DNA from: Ariolimax columbianus
Taxonomy: Eukaryota; Mollusca; Gastropoda; Stylommatophora; Arionidae
Reading direction: 5' to 3'
Length of the DNA: 64,000 bases
Assembly: GCA_036924085.1 (NCBI GenBank)
Contig: JAVGWX010000005.1
Span: 76,521,047 to 76,585,046, forward strand
Both the position numbers and the translations under genes were made by a program. A model generated the notes under the pieces. The model saw nothing but the letters and a program-made list of their open reading frames with translations, was not told the origin of the DNA and did no database searches. How positions within the stretch are numbered: position 1 is the stretch's first letter; each line of letters opens with the position of its first letter. Below, piece by piece: positions 36,001-41,250 of this stretch.

Positions 36001-36650
36001 CGGACTACATCCTGCTACTTGTAAAGCCCTTTTCAGGGCTTGGTAGCGGGAGATTGAAAGTGAACAAAGAAGAAGTCAGAATTCAAGAAAAGATGACTAG
36101 TGAAAAAAACATGACAGTTTTGTTTTGTTTGCATCTTTTTCAGGTTTCTGGACACTTAGACTACAAGCAGCAGCTGGATGAGATCATGAGAGCAGTCATG
36201 GTTAGAGTTCGAGCCACAGATGGGACTGAACAGTCACATAGTTCATCTTTGAAAGGAACATTTTTAAATGCAGCTTATGTTGGGGTGATCGATGAGCTGT
36301 CAAGTTCTGATGATGAAATGTATGCAGATAAAATTGGAAAGATGATGCTTGGAGAAGAGGCAGGGTGCAAGAATATTGAAGAGGAGATAGGGAAGAAGAT
36401 GATTTCTGAAGAGGAAGCAAAAAATAAGATGATGTCTCAGGAGGAGATCAATCAGTCTGTTTTGGGGGATGTAGGGCAACAATCAAGGTCACTTGCCTTA
36501 CTTCCAGGACAAGAGCCAGAACAGGAGTCCTGGAGCTGTGACTCTGGGATGATCAGCATGTCAGAATCCAGGGAAGTATGTTTCGAACAGTCTCCTGACA
36601 GCTGTAGGTGCCCCACAGAGACACATGCAGAAGTAACCCCAAGACAATAG
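1..36650 (+). CDS. TMCO4: TMCO4-like protein (DUF726), 3' eight exons, 5' partial
   Basis: Join of 1-16, 7346-7492, 11835-11996, 17320-17456, 20696-20780, 28068-28185, 32824-32941 and 36144-36650: 1290 nt, 429 residues plus TAG. Every junction keeps phase and reads through to a continuous DUF726 protein. Visible order: a GYKMKKRVGA segment, QLHITIAVTGW, a hydrophobic stretch across exons 3-4 (likely membrane segment), VIDNPW, the nucleophile elbow GFSLGAR (Ser165 of the partial protein), LLGAP, GDWLLKFVYR, VDLSDV and SGHLDY (His265), then an acidic tail. The family has an alpha/beta-hydrolase-like fold and is membrane-associated; yeast Mil1 is a relative. Ser165, His265 and perhaps Asp257 are candidate catalytic residues by inference. 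As I recall, the human protein is about 630 residues, so roughly the N-terminal third to half lies upstream. No recognisable coding exon was found downstream. Confidence 0.9.
24..80 (+). mobile_element. Short RTE-like LINE fragment
   Basis: Translates as YGSKSWTISKQT, like the conserved YGSESWT segment near the C-terminus of RTE-type reverse transcriptases. Two diverged relatives of the same stretch lie at 19135-19270. It starts only a few bases after the exon donor. Confidence 0.4.
221..348. repeat. 71-bp tandem repeat, interrupted by a SINE
   Basis: Units start at 221 and 292, and a third at 626 lies beyond the SINE at 349-604. Shared words are tacatccaac, ttggtc and aataaacctttg. The SINE therefore inserted into a small pre-existing array. 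Confidence 0.6.
349..604 (+). mobile_element. tRNA-derived SINE, family A, copy 1
   Basis: The head looks like a tRNA gene: an A-box-like tggcctagtggttaag followed by a B box ggttcgatccc. A body of about 170 bp and an A-rich tail follow. Two more copies lie at 20143-20403 and 40248-40499 in the other orientation. The tRNA-unrelated body and the dispersed copies make it a SINE rather than a tRNA gene. Confidence 0.8.
1325..1684 (-). mobile_element. GAA-tailed SINE-like element, family B, copy 1
   Basis: About 360 bp on the minus strand, ending in a GAA-repeat tail (seen here as ttcttcttcttc). It is flanked by an 11-bp target duplication, ctaaaccaatc, at 1314-1324 and 1685-1695. Other copies: 18354-18712, 35735-36075, 48229-48345 and 49495-49655. 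I see no clear tRNA promoter boxes, so the 5' origin is open. Confidence 0.75.
2206..2255 (+). repeat. Stranded unit of the 54-bp minisatellite
   Basis: Carries ccaagaggaaccagacaaga and gaggagagtgactgt, matching the array at 5507-7110, but sits on the far side of the LINE at 2256-5466. It marks the original left edge of that array. Confidence 0.8.
2256..5466 (+). mobile_element. RTE-like LINE, near full length, inactive
   Basis: A 3.2-kb non-LTR retrotransposon with an APE endonuclease domain then a reverse transcriptase, no RNase H, and a short taag-repeat tail (gactaagtaagtaag). It is flanked by an 11-bp target duplication differing at one base (actgttgacag at 2245-2255, actgttgatag at 5467-5477). 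The 5' end begins cctgggggaggcacc. Size and domain order fit the RTE group; the exact clade was not determined. Confidence 0.85.
2461..5461 (+). pseudogene. RTE-like endonuclease-reverse transcriptase, broken ORF
   Basis: The endonuclease part shows TWNVRS near the start, a GVGCIVN segment, LLLGDFNARV and GSDHYLV (the family's catalytic GDFNA and SDH motifs). In-frame TGA codons occur at 2932 and 3004, and a frameshift near 3771-3790 moves to the RT frame. The RT has KAAGHDGITPEM, FLDLEKAFDKVPW, SGVRQGDILSP and LAFADDVAL (the YADD-type box with its two aspartates). A TAG at 5153 precedes the C-terminal LQWFGHVCRM region, which runs to 5461. About four lesions are seen, so it is dead as it stands. 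The protein would nick DNA and copy element RNA in target-primed reverse transcription. Confidence 0.85.
5507..7110. repeat. 54-bp minisatellite, about 30 copies
   Basis: The unit contains ttgaggagagtgactgtc, agtagctctatcttccaag and aggaagcagacaagaat. Units differ at a few positions (gtcagt/gtcggt, gaagca/gaacca), and homogeneity is high. The first unit (5478-5508) is diverged. Because 54 is a multiple of three, long reading frames run through on both strands; these reflect the period and not a gene. Confidence 0.95.
7346..7492 (+). CDS. TMCO4: TMCO4-like exon
   Basis: Encodes YKMKKRVGAVEEF and QLHITIAVTGWLSDKQR, conserved in TMCO4. The acceptor is at 7344-7345. The donor (AG|gttatt) is weak, but the phase-1 G joins AT of the next exon as Asp and keeps the frame. 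Confidence 0.9.
7597..10706 (-). mobile_element. I/Nimb-like LINE with RNase H, copy 1, 5' truncated
   Basis: 3.1 kb, antisense to the host gene in intron 2. Its 3' end is the family signature gtctgac-gcgtacgaagaagaag (read here reversed near 7597-7620). An 11-bp target duplication aacttgcattc lies at 7586-7596 and 10707-10717. It keeps the end of the endonuclease domain, the RT and RNase H. It is the longest of three good copies. Confidence 0.8.
7621..10706 (-). pseudogene. I/Nimb-like endonuclease (end), RT and RNase H, broken
   Basis: Read from 10706 downward. The endonuclease tail shows LAGSNHSPI. The RT (about 10366-8690) has KSPGKDGVTNKML, WVDLEKAFDKVW, KQGVPKGGVLSP and MFADDLAMW. The RNase H (8689-7621) has FTDGS, AEAEALRAAVE, LFTDALAVV and GNEEADRLA. 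A terminal Cys-His knuckle (CTCGTG then HLLQNC) follows. Several stops and shifts break it, for example near 10570, 9020, 8690 and 8080-8140. The family encodes an LINE ORF2 protein; this copy cannot make one. Confidence 0.8.
10750..10835. other. Short intronic stretch, nothing recognised
   Basis: AT-rich host intron sequence between the LINE and the 31-bp array. No gene or repeat recognised. Confidence 0.4.
10835..11330. repeat. 31-bp minisatellite, about 15 degenerate copies
   Basis: Unit reads roughly cttggtacattgagcttgcc followed by ctcatttagcc. The edges are diverged and the middle more regular. Confidence 0.85.
11345..11555. repeat. 37-bp tandem repeat, about 5 copies
   Basis: Unit reads gattgttgctgatccatctg then tgtgggcatgtatctgt, with point differences between copies. 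It directly follows the 31-bp array. Confidence 0.85.
11835..11996 (+). CDS. TMCO4: TMCO4-like exon
   Basis: Encodes FKQPWENLYESKEQYALCWE then TKYLVQMGEALSYIFNSA and AAKEALKFTVLR, matching the TMCO4 region just before its hydrophobic segment. Acceptor cacacag, donor gggtgagt; the phase-1 G continues into exon 4 as Gly. Confidence 0.92.
11997..15060 (+). other. Intron 3, left part: no gene seen
   Basis: About 3 kb without a coding signal. It includes a CTGATGAAGG-type motif at 12305-12329 (minus strand), a C run near 13390, dispersed repeat pieces at 13130-13260 and 13790-13930, and a possible decayed tRNA-like SINE around 14620-14700 (ggtcaagaggtaaggca). Confidence 0.5.
13790..13930. repeat. 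Dispersed repeat carrying the parent of the 36-bp minisatellite unit
   Basis: Contains tttacctgaccctgacagac, then catgtccgatcattatgttt and tgcctgaccggacat. Reverse-complemented, this is the 36-bp unit amplified at 46615-47800. The left part (actcttttgtgctctctgaa) recurs at 18255 and 48430. Confidence 0.65.
15068..17235. repeat. 55-bp satellite, about 39 copies, with a 605-bp internal duplication
   Basis: Unit contains attacaattattgtcctcat, tataacatatcactaacaat and atcatcaccaccacc. Rare variants recur exactly 605 bp (11 units) apart: tatcccaaac at 15601 and 16206, taacacatca at 15321/15926 and 15431/16036, and atcattacaa at 15351/15956. A block of about 11 units was therefore copied in tandem. 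The array ends in catcat-rich sequence about 85 bp before exon 4. Confidence 0.95.
17320..17456 (+). CDS. TMCO4: TMCO4-like exon
   Basis: Encodes LLAAVAWPSTLVAVAGVIDN then PWSVALQRSHAAGKMLAEVL and LTREQ. This is the most strongly conserved part of DUF726 before the serine elbow. Acceptor tattgtag, donor CAG|gtaatg, ends in phase 0. Confidence 0.95.
17560..17645 (-). mobile_element. CR1-like LINE 3' tail fragment
   Basis: Shares tttatactggtttaga and the cagagtctgt segment with the ends of the CR1-like copies at 26.3, 32.2, 49.8 and 62.8 kb. Confidence 0.6.
17800..18045 (-). mobile_element. tRNA-derived SINE, family D
   Basis: On the minus strand the head reads ctcagtggtcttgaggtaag then gcgggttcgaatcacgg, an A-box and B-box pair. 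The body is unrelated to the family A SINE. One copy only in the window. Confidence 0.6.
18354..18712 (+). mobile_element. GAA-tailed SINE-like element, family B, copy 2
   Basis: Same body as the copy at 1325-1684 (gctgagcagcgcatgaactg, accgaaaggtgcaaatatcg, gggagattgagaacgaacga). A 12-bp target duplication gaaccgagctcc lies at 18342-18353 and 18713-18724, fixing both ends. Confidence 0.85.
18725..18960. repeat. Dispersed repeat related to 13.1, 47.8 and 63.1 kb
   Basis: Shares tgaaaacagcctgtttccag, gcatattttacctgactctg and tgttttgcctgatcagatgt in recognisable form with 13160-13260, 13865-13930, 47790-47880 and 63190-63320. Confidence 0.5.
19135..19270 (+). mobile_element. RTE-like LINE fragments
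   Basis: Two tandem, diverged copies of a YGSESWTI-type segment (ggaagtgaatcatggacaat and agaagtaaatcatggataat), as at 24-80. Confidence 0.4.
19440..20020 (+). pseudogene. Decayed LINE C-terminus with RNase H
   Basis: Patched reading gives an IPGHVDISCNEKAD-like motif (the W-I-P-G-H ... N-E-K-A-D end of LINE RNase H) near 19480-19540, then a Cys-rich CKICC and a kink of the form HR-KRK. Many stops. The group is unlike the three I/Nimb-like copies here. Confidence 0.45.
20143..20403 (-). mobile_element. tRNA-derived SINE, family A, copy 2
   Basis: Reverse copy of the element at 349-604: B box seen as gggatcgaaccc, A-box side as cacttaaccactagccca. Target duplication atgagcag on both sides (about 20135 and 20405). 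Confidence 0.85.
20696..20780 (+). CDS. TMCO4: TMCO4-like exon with the serine nucleophile elbow
   Basis: Encodes GNRPVTLIGFSLGARVIFSC then LEELSKRK. G-F-S-L-G is the alpha/beta-hydrolase elbow; its serine is the candidate nucleophile. Acceptor ttccaaag, donor AAAAG|gtgagg, ends phase 1. Confidence 0.95.
20781..21370 (+). other. Start of intron 5, no gene seen
   Basis: Host intron sequence. The stretch around 21125-21260 (gttcgaattctgcaaatttc, atgctgtgcatgtaaaataa) looks like a decayed SINE, but I could not define its ends. Confidence 0.3.
21370..21725 (+). pseudogene. LINE 3' end remnant with Cys-His knuckle
   Basis: In one frame it reads MGDRHLNTS; in another, GDGHQTPEHILQDCPIYRGL, the terminal knuckle of RNase H-bearing LINEs. 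WPEGAE and ERTVDFVLATGLQI follow, then an agaagaagg tail. It is a different lineage from the three I/Nimb-like copies. Confidence 0.55.
22045..22315. repeat. Degenerate tandem repeat of about 45 bp
   Basis: Recurring words gaaatgatctct, gcatcccagaaccaacatga and gaaattatctct, about six diverged units. Confidence 0.6.
22330..23700. other. Intron 5 middle, nothing recognised
   Basis: About 1.4 kb of AT-rich sequence. I see no coding signal or repeat beyond simple A/T runs. Confidence 0.4.
23715..24275 (+). mobile_element. CR1-like LINE, copy A (3' part)
   Basis: Begins inside the RT C-terminal region (VAVKKANAMLGMIK) and runs through LYKALVRPSLEYNVQVWSPY and FFSQRVVNGLN. It stops abruptly at about 24275 inside the GTINAFKAD segment, where copy B begins, so it lacks the family tail. 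Confidence 0.75.
24276..26173 (+). pseudogene. CR1-like reverse transcriptase, broken
   Basis: The linker ORF ends at 24437 and resumes at 24449 (RAKNKAWKKYIEAGKSKK). A frameshift at about 25050-25083 moves into the main RT frame (to 25952), and another at about 25920 moves to a frame ending at 26173. RT motifs: CPGQDGIHPKLL, VIYLDFAKAFDRVPH, SGVPQGSVLGL, KFADDTKLF (catalytic aspartates kept) and ERDLGVIID. Three or more lesions, so it is inactive. Antisense to no exon and in the same direction as the host gene. Confidence 0.85.
24276..26415 (+). mobile_element. CR1-like LINE, copy B
   Basis: Starts in the linker between endonuclease and RT, runs through the RT and ends with the family 3' sequence (cagactctgcagggtcttct, taaaccagtataaagacg) and a ttaagt-type repeat. 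A second, slightly different tail copy follows at 26416-26530. There is no RNase H. Placement in the CR1/L2 group rests on the RT text. Confidence 0.8.
26790..27420 (+). pseudogene. Decayed RTE-like RT C-terminus
   Basis: Patched frames give VKNIKIKQAHEFRYLRDILT with RKIDTRCQKA, then a remnant of the R-W-F-x-Y/H terminal domain near 27180. Stops throughout. The order matches the end of the RTE-like LINE at 4850-5300. Confidence 0.55.
27430..28067. other. End of intron 5, no gene seen
   Basis: Contains a (TA)n run at about 27878-27895 and otherwise unremarkable sequence before the exon 6 acceptor. Confidence 0.4.
28068..28185 (+). CDS. TMCO4: TMCO4-like exon with GC donor
   Basis: Encodes SEGIVEDAILLGAPAPGDPK then VWATFARVVAGKIVNGYS plus two bases of an Arg codon. 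Acceptor ttgccag. The donor is AG|gcaagt, a GC-AG type with an otherwise ideal consensus; the nearby GT at 28190 would break frame with the next exon. Confidence 0.93.
28430..28915. repeat. 23-bp A-rich tandem repeat, about 20 copies
   Basis: Unit approximates caagaataacaaacacaaca plus aaa, with interruptions. The minus strand gives hydrophobic reading frames (FVVFVILVLLC) in several overlapping registers. These come from the low-complexity unit. Confidence 0.9.
28985..29450. repeat. 67-bp tandem repeat, about 7 copies, split by a LINE
   Basis: Unit contains gtggtcattgacttccatga, aaaacatttctgctgtttat and gagcaaactgacatactta. The array resumes beyond the LINE at 31672-31715 (ccatgatatgaaacatttct), so the LINE landed inside it. 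Confidence 0.92.
29451..31671 (-). mobile_element. I/Nimb-like LINE, copy 2, 5' truncated
   Basis: 2221 bp on the minus strand. The tail shows as tcttcttcttcttcttcttc followed by gtacgcagtcagac. A 13-bp target duplication acttccatgatat lies at 29438-29450 and 31672-31684. It is truncated within a dozen bases of the same family position as copy 3. Confidence 0.92.
29479..31660 (-). pseudogene. I/Nimb-like RT-RNase H, one frameshift from open
   Basis: RT from 31600 down to about 30330: WVDLEKAFDKVWKDGL, LEQGVPQGGVLSP and MFADDLAMW. A single extra A in an A-run near 30335-30345 (compared with copy 3) shifts the frame just before WTHAYTDGSV. The RNase H and knuckle run 30288-29479: YTDGS, AEAEPLRAAVE, LLTDALAVV, SHCNIQGNEEAD, then CLCGTG with HLLQNC (C-x-C-x8-H-x4-C). 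All RNase H acidic residues are visible. Few lesions suggest a recent insertion. Confidence 0.88.
32210..32350 (-). mobile_element. CR1-like LINE 3' end fragment
   Basis: Carries gacttaacttaatgtcttta, tactggtttagaaga and the gcaatg segment of the family, reversed. It breaks off at about 32350. Confidence 0.7.
32360..32800. other. Unrecognised stretch in intron 6
   Basis: Holds an 80-residue frame at 32364-32606 that resembles nothing I know. Its start codon sits just past the LINE fragment. Probably not a gene. Confidence 0.3.
32824..32941 (+). CDS. TMCO4: TMCO4-like exon
   Basis: Encodes GDWLLKFVYRTGSVQLRIAG then LRPIAWEDRRMYNVDLSDV, very close to the DUF726 consensus. The first A completes Arg from exon 6. 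Acceptor caaatag, donor GTG|gtaagt, phase 0. Asp in VDLSDV is a candidate catalytic acid. Confidence 0.95.
33025..33752 (+). mobile_element. Internally deleted mariner
   Basis: About 730 bp between inverted ends: gggcttcaaattataacctt at 33030, and aggttttcatttgaagtccc at 33728 (reverse complement related). Inside, at about 33480-33540, a frame reads KVSARWVP, a mariner transposase landmark, and then jumps to a C-terminal-like FYREIHAHC segment. The catalytic core is missing. Confidence 0.6.
33753..35022 (-). mobile_element. Full-length but decayed mariner, same family
   Basis: Ends are gaggcttcaaatgataacct-like at 33757 and gttttaatttgaagcccctt at 34998. It abuts the deleted mariner at 33025-33752, so two members of one family sit back to back. 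Confidence 0.75.
33800..34868 (-). pseudogene. Mariner transposase, broken
   Basis: The N-terminal DNA-binding part is open at 34868-34623 (FIHFLSSEVVKPIEIHRQMK). Downstream, patched frames give remnants of the DETW block near 34380-34400, of the cytosine-rich central region, and of the FFSTGLHAL-RRW-type C-terminus near 33880. Many stops and shifts. A working enzyme would cut and paste the element using three aspartates. Confidence 0.65.
35022..35290. other. Short intronic stretch, nothing recognised
   Basis: No gene or clear repeat between the mariner and the 20-bp array. Confidence 0.4.
35297..35530. repeat. 20-bp tandem repeat, about 12 copies
   Basis: Unit tcctctgttgagtcacatgc with single-base variants (cctcag, ttctgt). 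Confidence 0.9.
35735..36075 (+). mobile_element. GAA-tailed SINE-like element, family B, copy 3
   Basis: Same order of blocks as the copies at 1325 and 18354, more diverged (gatcaagacgttaagcagcg, gggcttggtagcgggagatt). Its 3' end lies only about 70 bp before the acceptor of the last TMCO4-like exon. Confidence 0.8.
36144..36650 (+). CDS. TMCO4: TMCO4-like terminal exon
   Basis: Acceptor tttttcag then VSGHLDYKQQLDEIMRAVMV, the conserved DUF726 end with the candidate catalytic His. The next 140 residues are variable and acidic, with a loose internal repeat (GKMMLGEEAG, GKKMISEEEA, NKMMSQEEIN) at about residues 325-365 of the partial protein, ending at TAG 36648-36650. No convincing AATAAA in the next 500 bp. 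Confidence 0.92.
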   Translation, partial: VSGHLDYKQQLDEIMRAVMVRVRATDGTEQSHSSSLKGTFLNAAYVGVIDELSSSDDEMYADKIGKMMLGEEAGCKNIEEEIGKKMISEEEAKNKMMSQEEINQSVLGDVGQQSRSLALLPGQEPEQESWSCDSGMISMSESREVCFEQSPDSCRCPTETHAEVTPRQ

Positions 36651-37148
36651 CACAGAACTATGACAGATTGGTTGAATCTTACAGAAAATTGTTCAAATCA
36701 ATTGTCCAGGACAAAAGAACTTGGTGTGTATTTATTGACGATATGTGCTCCAAAGGGAACTGACAGATTTTGATTGATTTTTTGATTTGTAAAAAAAGAG
36801 GTAGCTGGCTGTGATCTGAATTATCAATGTTAGGACAGGGAAGAAGGAAATCAAGATGACCAGGTTGTGGTCTAGCCACTGCATCAGGAAAAATTGATAG
36901 TTGACACTGCTGACTGCAAGGAGGCTAGTGAGGGATCTGGTCTCTCCACTTTACAAAGCTGACACACTTCATCCTCTACTGCAATATCTCTTATGGGAAT
37001 GCCTTGAACTTTGTTGTCAATAACTCATATACAAATTTTACAGCATTTCAACATGTACCATCTCATCCTATATGAAGACCATCTAACTCCACCAGCAGAC
37101 ATACATGACAGACTTTTCAATATATACACATCAAAGGTCATATCAACA

Positions 37149-38363
37149 AGCGGCGCACCAAAAGTAATGCCTCTTATGTTATTATGATGTCCCACGACAT
37201 CAGAAGTAGAATTTGGCAGTATGGCAGTAAAGTTTGAACCTTCCCACAAGTATCCATAAAATTTGGTTTCTATCTGACAGGTGGCATCGGAGGAGCAGTC
37301 TGTCAAAATGGCATCTGATATGGAAGTGTGTTATATACACAGGTGTGTTGTTGAATTCCTCCATGCGGAAAAAGTTGCACCAATTCACATTCATTGACAA
37401 TTGCTGAACGTTTATGGAGACCAAATACTGGATGTTAGCACAGTAGGTTGTGTGTTTCAGCAATGATGAAAGTGACATGAAGGACAAGCCACGTTCAGGA
37501 CGATCATGCACAGCTGTCACATCACACAATGAACATTTCGATAAGCTCATCCTGACAAATCTGAGGATTACAACTAGATTACTGGCTACGGAGCTTCAAT
37601 GCATTGGAAACGATGGTGGCAACGTTGGAATATCACAGAGTTTGCACCAGATGGGTCCCATGAATGCTCACACAGGAACAAATAGAACATTGCATGCAGG
37701 TTTGTCATGACCTCTTTAACCATTACAATAATGAAGGTGACAGTTTCCTGGATCGCATCATCACTGGTGATGAGATGTGGTGTCACCACTACAATCCTGA
37801 GGCAATGCGGTAGTCCGTGGAATGGCGACAAGTGAATTCCACATCGAGGAAAAAGTTCAAGACTCGCCCCTCAGCGGGTAAAGTGATGTGCATTGTCTTT
37901 TGGGATAGGAAAGGGGTAATCCTTTTTGATTTACTGAAACCTGGATAAACCATCAGCTTTGACTGTTACATTGCGACGCTGACTAAGCGTCAGGGTCAGG
38001 AAAGAGAAGAAGACAACCTGTCTTTTACAACACAATAACGCCAAGCCCCATAATATTTTTAAGACCATTGAGCACATTGTCAGTCTTGACTGGACTGTCC
38101 TACCACACCCACCATATAGTTTGGATTTGGCGCCTTCTGACTTTCATCTGTTCGGGCCAAAGAAAGATGGGCTGCGTGGGCAACATTTTCCTAGCAACGA
38201 CGTCATTAGCAACTGTGAAACAGTGGGTCACCTTTGCTGGTGCAGATTTTTATGAGCACGGCATGTATGCTCTTGTTCATCGTTGGAGAAAATGTATAGC
38301 CAAGGGTCATGACTATGTTGAAAAATAAACTTAGGAGTAATTACTTTCTGTGCTCCACTCCGC
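37149..38363 (+). mobile_element. Decayed mariner, second family
   Basis: Inverted ends: gcgcaccaaaagtaatgcct at 37153 and agtaattactttctgtgctc at 38337. It lies 3' of the TMCO4-like gene and in the same orientation. Confidence 0.8.
37290..38328 (+). pseudogene. Mariner transposase, broken, second Asp changed to Asn
   Basis: Recognisable in patches: SDMKDKPRSGRSCTAVT (37470-37520), LDRIITGDEMWCHHYNPE (37750), SAGKVMCIVFWDRKG (37880), LLQHNNAKPH (38022), LDLAPSDFHLFG (38125), then WVTFAGADFYEHGMYALVHR and WRKCIAKGHDYVEK to the stop. Shifts separate the patches. The family motif at 38022 is normally H-D-N; here AAT at 38034-38036 gives Asn instead of the second catalytic Asp. Confidence 0.8.
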
Positions 38364-38364
38364 C

Positions 38365-38620
38365 CCTAGAATGTGGGGGTTGAGGGTATTCGCTGCTGGT
38401 TGAAAAGCCCTGTTTTAGTGTAACTTGCCATGAATTTTATTCAAGGTAGTCATGATTCAATAGCTAATTTGCAGGCGTGGAATCGTTATCAAAAATGCCA
38501 TGTCCCATTTGGAGAATTAACACAACCTACCCACTACCCTGGTAATGCTGGAACTTTTGCTTATGGTCTTCTCTGTCAGTTATGCTTGCTTTGTGTTGAC
38601 TGAAAACTTCACTTTCCACT
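38365..38620. other. Intergenic, nothing recognised
   Basis: Host sequence between the mariner and the 78-bp array. Confidence 0.4.
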
Positions 38621-38624
38621 TGTT

Positions 38625-38935
38625 TGTGCATCTATTCCTGATTAACCTCTCCATCAGTTATACCTGTATCAAGTAACATGGATGCTCTACTCCCCACTTG
38701 TTCCTACATCTATTCCTGATTAACCTCTCCATCAGTTATACCTGTATCAGGTAACATGGATGCTCTACTCCCCACTTGTTCCTACATCTACTCCTGATTA
38801 ACCTCTCCATCAGTTATACCTATATCAGGTAACATGGATGCTCTACTCCCCACTTGTTCCTAAATCTACTCCTGATTAACCTCTCCATCAGTTATACCTG
38901 TATCAGGTAACATGGATGCTCTACTCCCCCATTTG
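38625..38935. repeat. 78-bp tandem repeat, about 4 copies
   Basis: Unit contains ctccccacttgttcctacat, cctgattaacctctccatca and tatcaggtaacatggatgct. Confidence 0.9.
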
Positions 38936-38939
38936 CTCT

Positions 38940-40245
38940 TATACCTGCCTCTGGTCAACATCTTGGTCCATCCATAAATTGTATTGTTTCAGCTACTATA
39001 GTGGAGTTGATTAACTACAGACATTTTCATCTCAACCTTGTCTTCCTCTGAACCAAGGATCAGGACAAGAGAATGAGGTTGATGACATGGCAAATCTTCC
39101 TCACTTAACGTGTATTTTAGCGCATCACAGTATCAGGCCTACCAGACAAACCATGCAATCTTCATCCTGCATGAAATATATTTGGTCCAATCACTGGCTA
39201 TATATATTTGACCTGACGGTGTCACCATCTTCGCTTGCATTGGATGCTGTTACAGACATTTTGACAAAATGTGTACATGTATTTTATATTGTTGTTATTG
39301 CTGCTCCTACAGCCATGACCATGTCTTTCCTCTATTAGGATATTATTATGTTTGATATTATTTACCTTTTTTGAATGCATACATTATTTACATTATTATT
39401 TCCAAATCTATACCGGTTTTGTGCATAAAATTGTGTGCCAGATAATATATATTTGGTACTAGCTCACAACACTGCCAAGAAAAACCAAATGCCTGATCCT
39501 GGACACAGATCTCAAAGCAAAGTAAAAGTCTTTGTGATAGCAAAGTAATCTGTCCACAAATATAGCAAAAACAATCCTCACTGTGCACACATTCACAAGG
39601 CATCGTGAACTGCAGTCTACACTCACAAAACCACATCATAAATGATGACAAGAAAGAAATGTAGTTGCAATAACTGCTACAGATCACTTCAAAGTTATCG
39701 GTTTCATGGGAAATCATACACTCATTATATGAGACTTAAGGTTTAGCCCATTCCTTCCAACTGACAGCACTGCTACCATTATGAAAACTATAGCTAGATC
39801 ATGATTTGAAAGTTCATATGTTCATATGAATATGTCTGAAATAGTTTTAAATCTACTTTTGTCTCCAATAGATTTTAATTGTTGTCCGGTGCAGTCTAAG
39901 GGAGATGGAGAAGTACATGACACAATATGCTGTTGTTTTATTACTGTATTTAAATCATATGATATGTTATGTAAATATTTGGTGCTTGCTATATAATATT
40001 AAACTTATAAAAATATACTGTAATCATAATGTGTATTCTCATTGCTGAGGTTCACTGGGAGGATTGATATGACTGGGGAATAAGGACCACTTGCCTGTAC
40101 AGTCACAATGCACTTTATAATCAAGGTTTTTCATGTTACATTCCATTGAAAAGACCTATTCCTTACCTAGAATGTTAACACATATTCTTATGGGCAATAA
40201 CAAGCATCCAAACCATTTAGGCACATGTTATTACCGGCTTGTGTT
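38940..40245. other. Intergenic, nothing recognised
   Basis: About 1.3 kb, AT-rich, without long frames, splice-supported homology or repeats that I can name. Confidence 0.4.
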
Positions 40246-40247
40246 AA

Positions 40248-40499
40248 TTTTTTATTTTTTTTTGCGTTCGCCTTATTTCTCAATTCCCCAACGCCATGTG
40301 CGTTGCACTGCGATTTTTATTTTGCGCCGGTCGGCCCAGTGCATCCAACTTTGGCATGCATTTTATGTAAGGATCTGCTTCCTCCTGCATTTTCTAAGGG
40401 TTTGCTTCCCTGGGGTAACGGCTGGTGCTGTAATGGGGATCGAACCAAGCACCTTTTGGTTGTGAGCCATGTCACTTAACCACTAGCTCACACCATCCC
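40248..40499 (-). mobile_element. tRNA-derived SINE, family A, copy 3
   Basis: Reverse copy; B-box side seen as gggatcgaacc. An imperfect 11-bp target duplication flanks it (gcttgtgttaa at about 40237, gcttgggttaa at about 40501). Confidence 0.85.
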
Positions 40500-40639
40500 C
40501 TGCTTGGGTTAACATTTTGCCAGAGTGTTTTCCAGGAGGGATATGTGTAATAGAGATGAGAATAGACCACTGCACACTGAGAACATGTCGTAAAAGGTGA
40601 CTGACAGTATAAGGTGATCATGTTAGCACACTTTCAGAC

Positions 40640-41250
40640 ATCAAGTTGGATGTATCTAAAGAAAGCAGTTGTCTAACTGAGGTAATCGGTATATCCATAG
40701 AGCTTGTCCATGAATGGTGTTGGTGAAGGCCTCACGTGGTTTCTGTGTTCCTCATTGGTTGCCCACTTTTGTAGTAGAGGCACAGCAGTCATTTTGTTTG
40801 TATCCATCTGTAACATGCTCATGATGGCTACTTCCGTAGTCAAGTTGTCAGCTTTATCATTGCTTAGCATGACCAGGACAGTAGATTCACACCAGCCACT
40901 GTAGGTCTGAGACCTCTACATTTTGTCAGTGCTGCAGACACATTCATTTGTATTTCCTATCCTTAGTTTGTTGAACAGATGGTATCTCAATCTGCTGTGG
41001 CCTGTGCGGAGTTTAAATATTACTACCTTCTCAACTCTGTTGCATCATTTGGTAGCTGCTCATTTTTTCTTGATAGTCTGTCAGCCTCTTCATTATGAAG
41101 AATATGTTGCAATGAGATGAAATCCACTGTATCATAATTCTCTTGAAGAGGTGACAGAGCATCATTCTTAATTACTTTAATTCTGTGTTTATTTGGCACC
41201 CCAGTGCCTCAACTACTGTTAGCATGTTTATTAAGAGTACCACTTGTCTC
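40640..41250 (-). pseudogene. Decayed I/Nimb-like LINE 3' end with an insert
   Basis: On the minus strand, MTAVPLLQKW-type and KLYGYTD patches match MTAEHLLQNC and KLYGSVD of the good copies. The match breaks at about 40800-40925, where an unrelated RNase H-like piece (GNDKADNLTT) sits, and resumes at 40930 to about 41110. Confidence 0.6.

Noticed and set aside
36651..37148. 3' UTR and polyadenylation site of the TMCO4-like gene
   Set aside because: No clear AATAAA before the mariner. The AATAAA near 38323 lies in the mariner end and cannot be assigned without transcript data.
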